DNA of 64,000 nucleotides from Watersipora subatra (GCF_963576615.1 NC_088708.1:4960001-5024000); one strand, 5' to 3'. Shown: positions 11,419-24,523, numbered from the stretch's first letter. A program made the numbers and translations. The notes: generated by a model not told the origin, from the sequence alone.

Positions 11419-14400
11419 TCAGGCATCAATGTTTTCGATTTGCTCCATGAAGTCATTAAGGGTCGCGGGATCAATGGGTAGGAAGAGATGCTCGGCTCCA
11501 TCTGCACCCTAAAATACATTAAATTCCTGTAGCGCGTGTAGCATGGTTTCGGTGTGTCAATGAAACATGCTCAAACATTACCTATAGCAGTCATATCATG
11601 TAACCGAGTAAGGGACAGAGGAAGAAAGTGTCACGTCTCACGAAGATTAAATACAACATTAGATTTAATAGTCATCATAAATTAATCAAAGAGATAATTC
11701 CCAAATTCCTATGACAAGCGGTAGAGTTTCTCATTTTAACACCAAACCCCTTATGACTTTACGTTCACTTCTACGATTATGACTTTACATTCACACCCAT
11801 ATCTTACCATTCCCAAAGAATGTCTTATCAATAACTTTAAAGGTTGACTTGCAAGAAAATTCACATTACAGTTATTTGGTATCAAAAGATTCACCATGTC
11901 TTACTCGGTTGTGTTGTAGGTGCAAAATATGTAGGAATGTGATTACACACTCTTAAAAGCTAAAAACGAACAGTTAATCGCAGCCACACGAGACCGCCGT
12001 AGTTTGGATTCTCTTTCTTAAACGGCTCAAATAGGACGTAGTTGGTATAGGATGGTTTCTGTTTACACTTTCATGCAACCTTATTCGTCGAAATATTTCC
12101 ACAAATATACTTCACGCATTCAATAAAACCATGTCTATTGTTTTTACGCATCTATCTTATTGTCATTGTAATGCTGTCACTTTTAGCACTGGTATCTTAT
12201 AACTTACCATAAAAATTCGTTAAATTTTTAATTTTAGCTCGAAAGAGTACATATCATTGTCTGATAATCATGACGAGCCTGTTGGTCACCTGTGATAATC
12301 GAAAAGTGCTGCAGAAATTATTTGCGAAGTATTAGGTCACATGATCAGATTACGACTTGACGCTTAGATTAGGCCGAAACAAAACTGTAAAGTAGCGAGC
12401 ATATTTATTTGATACGGGGTCTTCGGTAAAACCAGAAGTGTTTGTCATAAACTAGTGCTATGATAAGTTTTATATTGAGCTTTTTATTGGCCTTTCAATT
12501 CACGTGAGAACATCACGTGGCAAGACGATAACCAAATGTAATGACTACGTCAGAGAAATAAACAGATTCCAATCTACGGCGGCTTTTCGTTTTTGAGCTT
12601 TTAGGAGCTTGTAATCACATTTCCACAGATTTGGCACTTACAACACAACAGAGTAAGACATGGTGAATCTTTTGATACCAAATAACTGTAATGTGAATTT
12701 TGTTGCAAGTCAACCTTTAATTTTATGTCAGGATGAATGCGTGCCGTGCAGGCATGAGCGTGTCTGCATGTTTTCTTTTCTATAGCGAACTAAGTTGTGC
12801 CTACTATTCAACATGCCACTAGACATTAGAAGAGAAGAGTATGTACATGGGCTAAGGAGGTATAGTTTAACTTTAGGCACACAGCTGCTGTGTTTAAGAA
12901 CAAGTAATGATGAGATGCCTCTGTCAGATTGCCTTAAACGAAAGCCATGAAAACTATAGTATTTTCATTAAGGTCTAGTAACAGAAATCTCTGACTAGTC
13001 TGTGATTATACATATAGGTTCGGGGAGTTGACAGATGCTCCAAGAGTTATCTGGTGTTACAGTTAGTTAATGCTAAAACCATTTGATTTTGCTTTCACTC
13101 CAGATTCTGGCATGATCAAAGGTTCGTCGCTGGCTATAATTATGTTAAATAAGACTATCTTTAAATGGTTGCCTGCTTGGCACCACAATACAAGTTGTAG
13201 AGATAATCACATTCCGTAATACGAGTAGTGTCATTTTCAGTAAAAGTTGCTAATTCAGACATTCACTTATCCAAGAAAGCTAATAACAGGAGAAATGCCC
13301 CATCCTTAGTGAGTTATGTTTAACTTAGAACTTGACCTCATTACTTCTATTGCTGCAACTGTTATAATAATAAGGTGGCCCCAACTCTAGCAAGGCACAT
13401 AGACCAAACATTTGTTAAGGTACATAGGCTACACATTAACTGAAATACACAGACTTAACTTTAGTTAAGGTAAACAGACTAGGTTTTAATCAAGGTACAC
13501 AGACTACATTATGCATGCGGCTAAGAGGTTTGAAAGTTTATTTACCTTGCGTGACTTAACAAGCTTGTGATCTCGGAACTCTGTGAGTTGTGTCCTCAAT
13601 GTCTGATCACTGTTTACTAAAAAACCTTCCCTACATTTCTGATAGAGAATTTGAAAAGGGATGCCTAGAAGGAAGAAAGAAACGTCTAATGTTAAACTCA
13701 TATGCTACTCAGATATAATGGTACGAGTACTATCGTATGGGTGATGAAACTCATGTTACTCAGATGTAACAGTACGAGTACTATAATATGGGTGATGAAA
13801 CTCATATGCTACTCAGATGTAATGGTATGAGTACTATCATATGGGTGAGGAAACTCGTATGTTACTCAGATGTAACGGTATAAGTACTATCATACGGGTG
13901 AGGAAACTCGTATGTTACTCAGATGTAACGGTACGAGTACTATCATATGGGTGATGAAACTCATATGTTACTCAGATGTAATGGTACGAGTACTATCGTA
14001 TGGGTGATGAAACTCATGTTACTCAGATGTAACAGTACGAGTACTATCATATGGGTGATGAAACTCATGTTACTCAGATGTAACAGTACGAGTACTATAA
14101 TATGGGTGATGAAACTCATATGCTACTCAGATGTAACAGTACGAGTACTATCATATGGGTGATGAAACTCATATGTTACTCAGATGTAATGGTACGAGTA
14201 CTATCGTATGGGTGATGAAACTCATGTTACTCAGATGTAACAGTACGAGTACTATCATATGGGTGATGAAACTCATGTTACTCAGATGTAACAGTACGAG
14301 TACTATCATATGGGTGATGAAACTCATATGTTACTCAGATGTAACGGTATAAGTACTATCATACGGGTGAGGAAACTCGTATGTTACTCAGATGTAACGG

Positions 14401-17400
14401 TATAAGTACTATCATACCGGTGAGGAAACTCGTATGTTACTCAGATGTAACGGTACGAGTACTATCATACGGGTGATGATCAACGTCATGGGACTAAAGG
14501 TAAAGAATACCACAACAAAAATAAAATACGTTATATATGAAGCTCCTAAACGTAGTTTTTATAAAATTTATTAAAATTAAGAGATTAGTTTAGCCATTTG
14601 TGAGCAGAATGCTCAGTGAAACTAACTAAATGAAACGCGTGGTCAACGGACAAACTAGCGTTAAATTCAAGACCACCAATTTGATAATGCCTTGACACAG
14701 AGTATAAATATCATATTAGTAATGTATACAAGTAATTATGCAGTTACACACCGAGAATCTATGGCGATTATTAGCCTGCTTTCCTATCGTGCTAGAAGAA
14801 ATGCCAAGCAGAAGCGCAACAATTAGTGTGTTAAGTGATTATATTGGCTACTTGTCTATCAAGTCTGATGGCCAGGGAATAACTACACTGCACAAAGCAT
14901 TTGTAATCATGCTATGAGTATAATCATGATACGCCCGTGTATCCACCTTCCAGCATGATTAAGCTTAGAATAGAACCAGTCTGCATCTTATTTACCTCAC
15001 CAAAACTATCTTAATTATAGCTTCAACACAATGTAATCCATTGGGTAATATTGAATGCAAAAATGTAAAAATCAATGATGTTATTTAAAATTAAAACAGA
15101 GCCATGGTACAATACTTCCTTTGGGTAATGTGACAACGAATATGATTAATAACAAAAACCCTTGCCATGAGGATCAGCTGGCAGCGGAGCTACAAACCAG
15201 ATAACCTCTATCGCTAACTATATACCTCAGTAAGCAAGAAAACAGACATCAACCGGTGCAGTAGGAAAAAGGTGGCTAACCAACAGTTAGGAAAAATGGC
15301 TGAGACTATCAAACAGGAGTGCTGCCTATCTATATATGAGCAACAGGAGACGTGAGACTATCAAACAGGAGTGCTGCCTATCCATATATGAGCAACAGGA
15401 GACGTGAGACAATCAGAAAGAACTGCTTGCACACACTCACGTATATAAACAAGCACGCCGTAAGCATCAGACAGTCATCAGCTTTACAAACAAACCAGTA
15501 CTTTCCACAAAGCACTTTAACAAACTTGGTGTTCTATGAATGAGTCCGAGTAGCCTTGGGCTGATGAGTAACAATAATAAAGCCAAGTTTCTGCGTAACT
15601 ATCTGAGGTGATGTATGAAGCTCTGGATGCTCTAGGCAAAGCAACAGGTCTGTGCAACTACTAAGGCCAAAGAAAGAAACTGCGACAAAACTGGACCAAA
15701 ATTATCTGACTTTTGCAAGAAGTACAGTAGCTGGAGTACAGCCTGCATCTGCGGACGACTTTCTGCATACTTGTAACACTTTCCTGGTAGCTTAATTGGC
15801 TTACAGCTTAGAGTGTGGAGTAGGCAACATTTGAGCAATACGTGTGTACAGAAGCAGTAGCCTAAATATTCTGCAGCCAAATTGTGAACATTATTGTTAA
15901 AAAACTTTCCAAATATGATAACATATCAATTTAAATCAAATATGATAACATATCAATTTAACTCTAGTATAATAACATATCAATTTAACTCCAATATCAT
16001 AATATCTCAAGTGGGTAGTGAGTGCCACATCAAGTGGAGTTATTCATCCTTACCATTGTTTATAGTGTAACTTAAAAAGGGAAGATAATCTCTTAGATTA
16101 ACTTCCTTTTACCACATCCCTTCTATTACAAAAGCAGAGTCTAACAACTATAACCTACCTGACTATAACAACTCCAGCTGGCACACAAGCTATAACAATT
16201 TCAGCTGGCACACAGGCTATAATAACTCAATCTGGCACACAGGCTATACCAACTCCAGCTGGCACCCAGGCTATACCAACTCCAGCTGACACCCAGGCCA
16301 TAACAACTCAATCTGGCATACAGGCTATAACAACTCCAGCTGGCACACAGGCTATAACAACTCCAGCTGACACACAGGCTATACCAACTCCAGCTGACAC
16401 CCAGGCTATACCAACTCCAGCTGGTACACAGGCCATAACAACTCAATCTGGCATACAGGCTATAACAACTCCAGCTGGCACACAGACTATAACAACTCCA
16501 GCTGGCACACAGGCTATAACAACTCCAGCTGGCACACAGGCTATAACAACTCCAGCTGGCACCCAGGCTATAACAACTCCAGCCGGCAGTCAGGCTATAA
16601 CAACTCCAGCTGGCACACGGGCTATAACAACTCCAGCTGGCACACAGGCTATAACAACTCCAGCTGACACCCAGGCTACACCAACTCCAGCTGACACACG
16701 GGCTATAACAACTCCAACTGGCACACTGGCTATAACAACTCTAGCTGGCACACAGGTTATAATAACTCAATCTGGCACACAGGCTATAACAACTCCAGCT
16801 GGCACACAGGCTATAACAAAGTCCAGCTGACACACGGGCTATACCTACTCCAGCTGGCACACGGGCTACAACAACTCCAGCTGGCACACGGGCTATACCA
16901 ACTCCAGCTGACACACAGGCTATAACAACTCCAGCTGGCACACAGGCTATAACAACTCCAGCTGACACACAGGCTATAACAACTCCAGCTGGCACACTGG
17001 CTATAACAACTCCAGCTGGCACACAGGCTATAACAAATCCAGCTGGCACACAGGCTATAACAACTCCAGCTGACACCCAGGCTATACCAACTCCAGCTGG
17101 TACACAGGCCATAACAACTCCAGCTGACACACAGGCTATAACAACTCCAGCTGGCACACTGGCTATAACAACTCCAGCTGGCACACAGGCTATAACAACT
17201 CCAGCTGACACACAGGCTATAACAACTCCAGCTGGCACACTGGCTATAACAACTCCAGCTGGCACACAGGCTATAACAACTCCAGCTGGCACACAGGCTA
17301 TAACAACTCCAGCTGACACACAGGCTATAACAACTCCAGCTGGCACACTGGCTATAACAACTCCAGCTGGCAAACAGGCTATAACAAATCCAGCTGGCAC

Positions 17401-20400
17401 ACAGGCTATAACAACTCCAGCTGATACACAGACTATAACAACTCCAGCTGGCACACTGGCTATAACAACTCCAGCTGGCACACAGGCTATAATAACTCAA
17501 TCTGGCACACAGGCTATACCAACTCCAGCTGACACCCAGGCTATACCAACTCCAGCTGGCACCCAGGCTATACCAACTCCAGCTGACACCCAGGCTATAC
17601 CAACTCCAGCTGACACCCAGGCCATAACAACTCTATCTGGCACACAGGCTATAACAACTCCAGCTGGCACACAGGCTATAACAACTCCAGCTGACACACA
17701 GGCTATAACAACTCAATCTGGCACACAGGCTATAATGACACATTTTTGTGCAGATACAGAAACAAGACATTATTTCGTAAGAGCCATGCACTAGAGAGAT
17801 GGAGTGGCCTCAGCATAATCTCACCAATATAAGCTGGATTTGAACTGTTTTCTGTGTGATATCTGGCCATGAGCAAGAATATATTCTTGGCGTTTGGTGT
17901 GAGACTCTTGAAGACATTGCACATGGACCTTAGGGCGAGGGTGCCTGTCTGTTGAGTCATAAGGGAGTTCTCGTAAGACGTTTCCTCTATGTACGGGTCA
18001 AAGGTCGTCGCATCATACCAGATCCATTTGTATTTTGCTATGGTTGACTGAGTCCACACTACAATGTGTCAATAGAATCACCAAATAAAATTGCTTTTTC
18101 TGTATTCAAACCAAGTGCGTGGTATGAGCATGAAGGTTGCAAGATATCATACACGAACCGAGAGATAGAGAAACTGCAATAGCTCACAATGAAAAACCTT
18201 TGTATCCCAGGGAGTCACACACAGGCCTTCCAGCCCCCCGCTAAGCATCGGAGTGTACATATGCTTGACAAACGTTAATACATAATACAGCCAATTTTTG
18301 TTAATGCTCTGGATGCAACTTGAAAGCTGCCTATTTTAGAAAAGGATGAAGAGGTCAAATAAACCTGCTGTCTATTTTAGAAATGAATAAAGAGGTTCAT
18401 TCTCGCATTACATGAGGCAAACTACTCACTGAGTGGGGCGTTTATGTGGTCAATTGAGGCCAGCAGGTGGATATTATCATGAGATGCGAGGCTGGCAAGA
18501 GCAGACTGCAGAGGGGCACCTCGCAGCATTGGCCCATCGATATTGTGTACGAATATGAACAGGGCCTCATCTACAATGTCATAAACAATCTTCAATCGCT
18601 TCAGGTTAAACTCGACTCAATAAAACCTTGAGAATGTTTCAGTGAAACAAGGCAGGAGCTGAGGGTTAGAATTTTTTTACCTTTTTTATACAAATGTCGG
18701 TGTATTTGTGTGACTATGGCATCCGTATCCGTGAGCTGACTTAGAGTGAGCCCAAGACATTCCTCCGCTATACCCCACAATATCTGCAACACAAGATCAT
18801 GGCTAATACGAGATAATAATGATTTACCTATGTTTGAAAACATTAAGAAGATAAAACTTGCTCATGCGGGACAATGTATGAGAGCATTTTAGTTGAGATA
18901 ATCCTAACAACAACAATTAACATTTGCACACTATACAAGTACATTCATACCTCTTGGTAAAGTTTTAACGCTTTGAAGTCAATTAGGAAGGCATGCAACA
19001 CCAAACTATCTAACTTATAGAAAGAGTGCAATGAAGAACCAACTGCACCTTTGAGTACGAGATAAGTGTTGGTAAATCGAGATAAGTGTTGGTAAGTGAA
19101 TGTATGATATTGATATATCACCTCAAACTCTGTCTAATTTTACTATCTCCAATTGATTACAGTACAGACTGACTGTAGCAGTCAAACCAACTTGAACGTC
19201 ACCCAGGTATTGCTTAATTTTACTTGTTCTTTGCAATTTTGTTAAAGATATTGAACAATATTCGAGAGAGAAGGATCACTTGCCTTTCGAATATTGCTCA
19301 TCAGCTTAAACAAAATGGCAAACAACTGAAATCAAGCGACAAGTGTGTACCGAAACAGTAGCCTTAATATTCTGCAGCCAAAACGTGGAAATTATTGTCA
19401 AAACTTTCCTAATATTGAACACACTTTGGATCACTTGTCGAAATACAAACATTTGTAACGATAAGTTTCACAACAGCATAAATACTAATAAATTGCTACA
19501 CTGCCCAGCGAGTCAAGTCACATGACTGTTGGAGCATTTAGACCTTTAGATTATCAATATATTTATCAATATAGTTGGATATAGAAGAAAAGTGTTTTCT
19601 GGAATGCAAGAGCCGATGGATGGGTTGCGGCCTCATGATAGGAAGGCTGTTGGCAAAGGTTGACACTTCATACATTCATACATCCAAATAATTCAACATG
19701 TTTGAAAAGAGTTCACTTTCACTGTTCATATCGCTTCAAATAAACTGCTGCTACTACTACTTTCCCTAGAGCCGTAATAGGCTGTCCTGCCCCAACTCTA
19801 TGTAATCATAGACACATGAATCAGACACAAGGCTGCTTTGCCTCAACTCTATGTAATTATAGACACATGAATCAGACACAAGGCTGCTTTGCTTCAACTC
19901 TATGTAATCATAGACACATGAATCAGACGCAAGTCTGCCTTGCCCCAACTCTATGTAAACATAGACACAGGAATCAGACACAGGTTCATATATAAGTCTC
20001 ACAATCTCTTCAACTGGTAGATGTCAGATGAAGGACTTACATTGCGAAGTGTCAGACTGGGAAAGAAGCCATTGATGACTACGCAGTGGTATTGACTGCA
20101 CACTGACTTCCTGAACTCCTCTATCAGCCCCTTCTTAGAACCATAGCCATAAAGCAGCAGGTTGAAACCCAAGCTACAAGCGATACAAATGTATCATATG
20201 TAACTCCCTTGTCTGAGGGCTAACAATATCTCTTGTTTTAATACTACGACAACTATCCCTTTTTTATAGTTAACAATATCCCTCATCTCAATAGAGTTAA
20301 CAATGTCCCTCATCTCAATAGAGTTAACAATGTCCCTCATCTCAATAGAGTTAACAATGTCCCTCATCTCAATAGAGTTAACAATGTCCCTCATCTCAAT

Positions 20401-23400
20401 AGAGTTAACAATGTCTCTCATCTCAATAGAGTTAACAATGCCCCTCATCTCAATAGAGGTAACAATGTCTCTCATCTTAGTAGAGTTAATAATGTCCCTC
20501 ACCTCAATAGAGTTAACAATGCCCCTCATCTCAATAGAGATAACAATGTCTCTCATCTCAATAGAGTTAACAATGTCTCTGATCTCAATAGAGCTAGCAA
20601 TGTCTCTCAGCTTAGTAGAGTTAACAATGTCCCTCACCTCAATAGAGTTAACAATGCCCCTCTTCTCAATAGAATTAACAATGTCTCTCATCTCAATAGA
20701 GTTAACAATGTCCCTCATCTCAATAGAATTAACAATGTCCCTCATCTCAATTGAGTTAACAATGTCCCTCACCTCAATAGAGTTAACAATGCCCCTCATC
20801 TCAATAGAGTTAACAATGCCCCTCATCTCAATAGATTTAACAATGTCTCTCATCTCAATAGAATTAACAATGCCCCTCATCTCAATAGAGTTAACAATGT
20901 CTCTCATCTCAATAGAATTAACAATGTCTCTCATCTCAATAGAGTTAACAATGTCCCTCATCTCAATAGAGTTAACAATGTCCCTCATCTCAATAGAGTT
21001 AACAATGCCCCTCATCTCAATAGAGTTAACAATGTCTCTCATCTCAATAGAGTTAACAATGTCTCTCATCTCAATAGAGCTAGCGATGTCTCTCATTTTA
21101 TTACAGTTAGCGAAATCAGCCCTCTCTTTCACTCACCAGAGTTGCAGCATCCAAGTCTGAAACATAGTCTGGTGTTCCTTCAACAACTGCCTTACATCTT
21201 TCTTATACTGATTAGGTCGAGAGCTAAGAATATCTGACAAGGATAAATGGTCAAGGATTCCATCTTCTCGAAGTCTTGCCAATGTGTGATTGCTTGTGAC
21301 TGACTTGCCGGTCTGGGCTTTAAAGAACTCATCAGTCATAGTGGGCTGCAAAGAGAACACAACTGCATTAGCTGCAAAATATGATACAGCAGTCTTCATT
21401 GTGGTGTAACTCAATTTTACAAAAAGCAACTTGGAGCTATCAGTAAAATAAAGCCGTTACTAACAATAGAACTATCACTAACAAAAGAGCTATCATTTAT
21501 GATATAGTCATCACTGAAAATATGGCCATTCCTTTCCATGAAACTGTCACTGATGATAGATCTATCGCTCACCATTGAGCTAGCAATAACAAAAAAACTA
21601 CCATTTACCATGAATCGATAAACAACAATAAATCCTTCACTGGCAATTGAGCTATCACTGACAATAGAGCTATCACTCACCAGAGAGTTGTGACCGAATG
21701 TACGACCAGACAGGTGATTATCCTGAACAGAGTCCACATCACTATCCTCGGAGTCGATGCTGTTGTCCGAGTCTGAAGGAAACAGCAAGGACTAGAGTAG
21801 CGCGCAGCGAGGAGTAGAATAGAGTGCAGCGAGGAGTAGAGTGGAGAACAGCGAAAATTAGAGTGGAGTACAGCGAAGAGTAGAGTGGAGTACAGCGAGG
21901 AGTAGAGTGGAGTGCAGCGAGGAGCGGAGTGGAGTACAGCAAGGAGTAGAGTGGAGTGCAGCGAGTAGAATGGAGTGCAGCGAGGAGTAGAATGGAGTAC
22001 AGCGAGGAGTAGAGTGGAGAGCAGCAAGGAGTAGAGTGGAGAGCAGCGAGGAGTAGAGTGGAGAGCAGCGAGGAGTAAAATGGAGTACAGCGAGGAGTAG
22101 AGTGGAGTGCAGCGAGGAGTAGAGTGGAGTGCAGCGAGGAGTAGAGTGGGGTGCAGCGAGGAGTAGAGTGGGGTGCAGCGAGGAGTAGAGTGGAGTACAG
22201 CGAGGAGTAGAATGGAGTGCAGCGAGGAGTAAAGCGGAGTACAGCGAGGAGTAGAGTGGAGAGCAGCGAGGAGCAGAGTGGAGTACAGCGAGGAGTAGAG
22301 TGGAGTGCAGCGAGGAGTAGAGTGGAGTACAGCGAGGAGTAGAGTGGAGTACAGCGAGGAGTAGAGCATGAATCTATGGACTATAGGTGAACTACTTAAA
22401 ATAAAATTGCTCACTGTAATATACGGATATCATAAGCTTGCTATATCAGTAAACAACATGGCAAAGTTGTGAGCTGTTTTAGCCAACTTGCCTACAGTTG
22501 GGTCCATCCTCAAAGCAAGGCGATACGGGGTCGTAGCTTGAACTTTTCTCACTTGTCGACGGGATCTTTTAACTGAGCTCGACGAGACCTCCTCATCTAA
22601 AACCATGAGAAAAATAAGCTATAATGGAGGCAATATCTATCATACAATTACCCTACAGGATGAAATTATTCTATGGAATTAATAATTCGCGAATTCTCGG
22701 ACAGTCAATTCTGCGAATTATTAAAATCCGCGAATAATTAGTTTTATTTTTTAACACAAGGGAGAATAACCACTAACTCAAATTAAAAACTAGCCGCTAG
22801 GCTGAGTTAGTAAACGTGGTTGAGTTCCAAAGTCTTTTAAAATCATCGTCGGGGCTTTGAGTTAAGCCCATTGCCAACGCATCACACTTCTTTACAAAGT
22901 TTTTCAAGGTTGTCACAAGTTATTCGGAATTCGGCACAGCATCATCATCAGAAAAATCTCTCCTGCAATTCTTTACGTTGAAAAACTCATAAATTACCAC
23001 AAGTTGTTGGTTCACCGAAAGCCTCCAAATCGACGAACATTCATAAAAACCTCTGGATGCTGCCAAAAAATTTATAGGTTAGCAAAATCGACATAAATTT
23101 TTCAGCTAAATAGAAACCTGGTATATGTATAAACGCGTGGTATATGCACATGAAGGCTTTACTCTATTACTAGCTGCTTTTACGGATTAATTTATTCGCG
23201 AACGTGTTCATCTGCAAATAATTTAGTCTGCGAATATGCATGAAAAGACAATTTTCACGAAATTTAACTCCACGAATAATTTCATCCTGTAGGGTACTTC
23301 TGCCACTCAAGACAAACATTGAAGCAACTTTTTAATAAAATGGCATTGATAATATATTCAAGGACGTAAACTCTGGTCTCAAAAGGCTGACAACCGCAGC

Positions 23401-24483
23401 AGACCAATACAAGGAACCAAGGCAGGCAGGTTAGCAGTAGACTAAGTCATTTCGTCATTCTACAATCATGTCTGGTTTTAGCATTTTTCGTGTCCGGTCC
23501 TTTGGAAAGCACATACTTTCTATTTAGATTTGCTGCTGTAAAATGACAAAGTAAAACGAATGATGCATAATTGTTAAGCATTGAAAGCCTGCCTGTATCA
23601 TAAGTCTTCCCTTCAGCTTCTTTCTTGCTTTTCTTGGTCTGTGAAGAAAGTGGCTGAACAGCTGCAAATGGACGATTAGAATAATTATACATTGACTGAG
23701 CCAGCAGAAGAACTGATGAAGGAAGCAGACCTGTTGAACCAAATTGTTTACAGCAGAAAGTGACATTACAATCCCTTAGCATAGCTAATAACTGCCAACG
23801 AATTGGTACTAAGAGGTCTAATCCAGCTGAAAACAAACCTGAATATTTCGTACGTCTCGGAGTTTTAAATCCGAACATAGACTTTCCTGCAACATCCTCC
23901 TCATCAACATCCCCTTCAAAAAAGTATAATGCCCATAATGCATCGGGCACAACCACTAAAAAGCCTACACAAACATTTCCTGCGATGCCAAAATCTTAGA
24001 CACATGTCAATGGCTACCAATACAGTGCATTTCAAAAGTCCGAGTAAATGAAGATTACCATTTTACATTATTTAATCTTAACAATTTATTACAAGTGATA
24101 GCAGGAGATTTCAGCACATGTATATCAAACACTTCAGACACATCAAATATTTCCTTATATGACCCACAAGGGTATATAATCTTACATATGTACTAGATGA
24201 ACGTCTAGGAATGCCCGGGTAATAAAAATGTCTTTGCACAGTAAACTTATTTTTATTTAACATATAACAACAGTTACCATTCTCACTTTCAAATTTCATA
24301 TCATGAGAAAAGCGCAATTGAAATGAACTAGGCGAAAAAATAAAACTGTAAATGTGTTACAGTAGTTACCTACAGTAACTTTGGTGTATTTAGTGGTTAT
24401 GATCGGCAAGAAAATGTAACATTACAATGTACTACGTGCAGTGAGTACTGTGAGGAGTTCTTACCTTCAAGACAGACGTACAT
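11419..24483 (-). CDS. ORC2: Origin recognition complex subunit 2, 12 exons, about 459 aa
   Basis: Exons, 5' to 3' on the minus strand: 24483-24465, 23913-23839, 23661-23593, 22596-22488, 21759-21681, 21345-21137, 20173-20041, 18783-18681, 18570-18430, 18058-17825, 13664-13546 and 11508-11419. ORC2 is part of the six-subunit complex that marks replication origins in the nucleus. The identity is clear in the C-terminal half: W-M-L-Q-L, then [14 protein letters not shown] (the degenerate AAA+ P-loop region), [48 protein letters not shown], and the winged-helix [10 protein letters not shown]. The N-terminal part is acidic and Ser-rich as expected. Phases agree throughout except exon 4 to 5, where two weaker site choices were needed. 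Intron 3 uses a GC donor. The first exon is short, with in-frame ATGs at 24483 and 24492. Human ORC2 has 577 residues. Confidence 0.93.
11841..12716. mobile_element. TIR element copy 1 (876 bp, TTAA-flanked, non-autonomous)
   Basis: Ends are inverted repeats of roughly 100 bases: it starts aggttgacttgcaagaaaat and ends with the complement. TTAA stands directly outside both ends (11837-11840 and 12717-12720). No transposase frame is present, so this is a MITE-like element. TTAA flanks suggest the piggyBac group, but a TA duplication with longer ends would also fit. It sits in the last ORC2 intron (11509-13545). An inverted copy lies at 25871-26758. Confidence 0.88.
13697..14478. repeat. About 52-bp tandem array in ORC2 intron 10
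   Basis: About 15 copies of a unit of 50-54 bases containing ttactcagatgtaac, ggtacgagtactatc and gggtgatgaaactcat. Copies differ by point changes and by small length shifts at the actcatatg/actcatg step. Some blocks of several units recur in the same order (13947 onward and 14155 onward), so the array seems to have grown by duplicating multi-unit blocks. Confidence 0.94.
15303..15411. repeat. Two-copy direct repeat in ORC2 intron 10
   Basis: A segment of about 53 bases (from gagactatcaaacaggagtg to aacaggagacgt) is present twice in a row with one or two differences. Confidence 0.85.
15838..15905. repeat. Dispersed repeat, copy A
   Basis: The stretch containing cagtagcctaaatattctgc and agccaaa is repeated with mismatches at 19340-19410, same orientation. 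Both copies lie in ORC2 introns. It has no coding potential and is of unknown family. Confidence 0.7.
15909..16008. repeat. Short tandem repeat in ORC2 intron 10
   Basis: Three to four copies of about 28 bases built on gataacatatcaatttaa, diverging towards the right end. Confidence 0.8.
16150..17737. repeat. 27-bp tandem array, about 58 copies, in ORC2 intron 10
   Basis: Unit ggcacacaggctataacaac followed by tccagct. Variants swap ggcaca/gacacc, actgg/acagg and ataac/atacc, and some units carry tcaatct in place of tccagct. Variants recur at regular intervals, showing higher-order periodicity. Long open frames on the minus strand across it are a by-product of a unit divisible by 3 without stops, not a gene. 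The array ends about 90 bases from exon 10. Confidence 0.97.
19338..19412. repeat. Dispersed repeat, copy B
   Basis: Diverged second copy of the segment at 15838-15905 (cagtagccttaatattctgc, then agccaaa). It lies in ORC2 intron 7. Confidence 0.7.
19770..19990. repeat. 51-bp tandem repeat, about 4 copies, in ORC2 intron 7
   Basis: Unit contains tgtaatcatagacacatgaa, tcagacacaaggctgc and tttgcctcaactcta. Four copies with point differences. They lie close to the donor of exon 7 (20041). Confidence 0.92.
20268..21096. repeat. 27-bp tandem array, about 31 copies, in ORC2 intron 6
   Basis: Unit ctcatctcaatagagttaac followed by aatgtcc. Frequent variants are tctctc or cccctc for gtccctc, and gaattaac. 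Both strands stay open over the array because the unit is nine codons long. It fills most of the intron 20174-21136. Confidence 0.97.
21425..21680. repeat. Degenerate short repeats in ORC2 intron 5
   Basis: Loosely repeated pieces of about 15-18 bases (variants of gagctatcactgacaataga) fill most of the 335-base intron. They begin directly at the exon 5 donor, and the exon frame stays open through them as a Ser/Asp/Ile-rich repeat until about 21417. They are much more diverged than the neighbouring arrays. Confidence 0.75.
21790..22366. repeat. 22-bp tandem array, about 26 copies, in ORC2 intron 4
   Basis: Unit gaggagtagagtggagtaca plus gc. Variants have gtgcagc, gagcagc or tagaatgg. Purine-rich on the plus strand. 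The array begins about 10 bases from the exon 5 acceptor, which may confuse exon prediction here. Confidence 0.96.
22651..23294. mobile_element. TIR element of 644 bp, TA-flanked, in ORC2 intron 3
   Basis: The left end ccctacaggatgaaattatt is mirrored exactly at the right end (aataatttcatcctgtaggg), with TA on both outer sides. Subterminal copies of gcgaat occur near both ends. No transposase frame. TA duplication suggests a Tc1/mariner-type MITE. Confidence 0.85.
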
Positions 24484-24523
24484 GTATAACATAAACGTTG
24501 AATTTAACATAAATGAATTTAGC

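Noticed and set aside
16741..17500. Long minus-strand open frames over the 27-bp array (Val/Ala- and Cys/Ser-rich)
   Set aside because: They arise because a 27-base unit without stops keeps every frame open; the region lies in an ORC2 intron.
20194..21160. Open frames of about 300 codons on both strands
   Set aside because: Same cause: a 27-bp tandem array within ORC2 intron 6.
21677..22414. Leu/Ser/Thr-rich frame of 245 codons, minus strand
   Set aside because: Translation of the 22-bp array in ORC2 intron 4.
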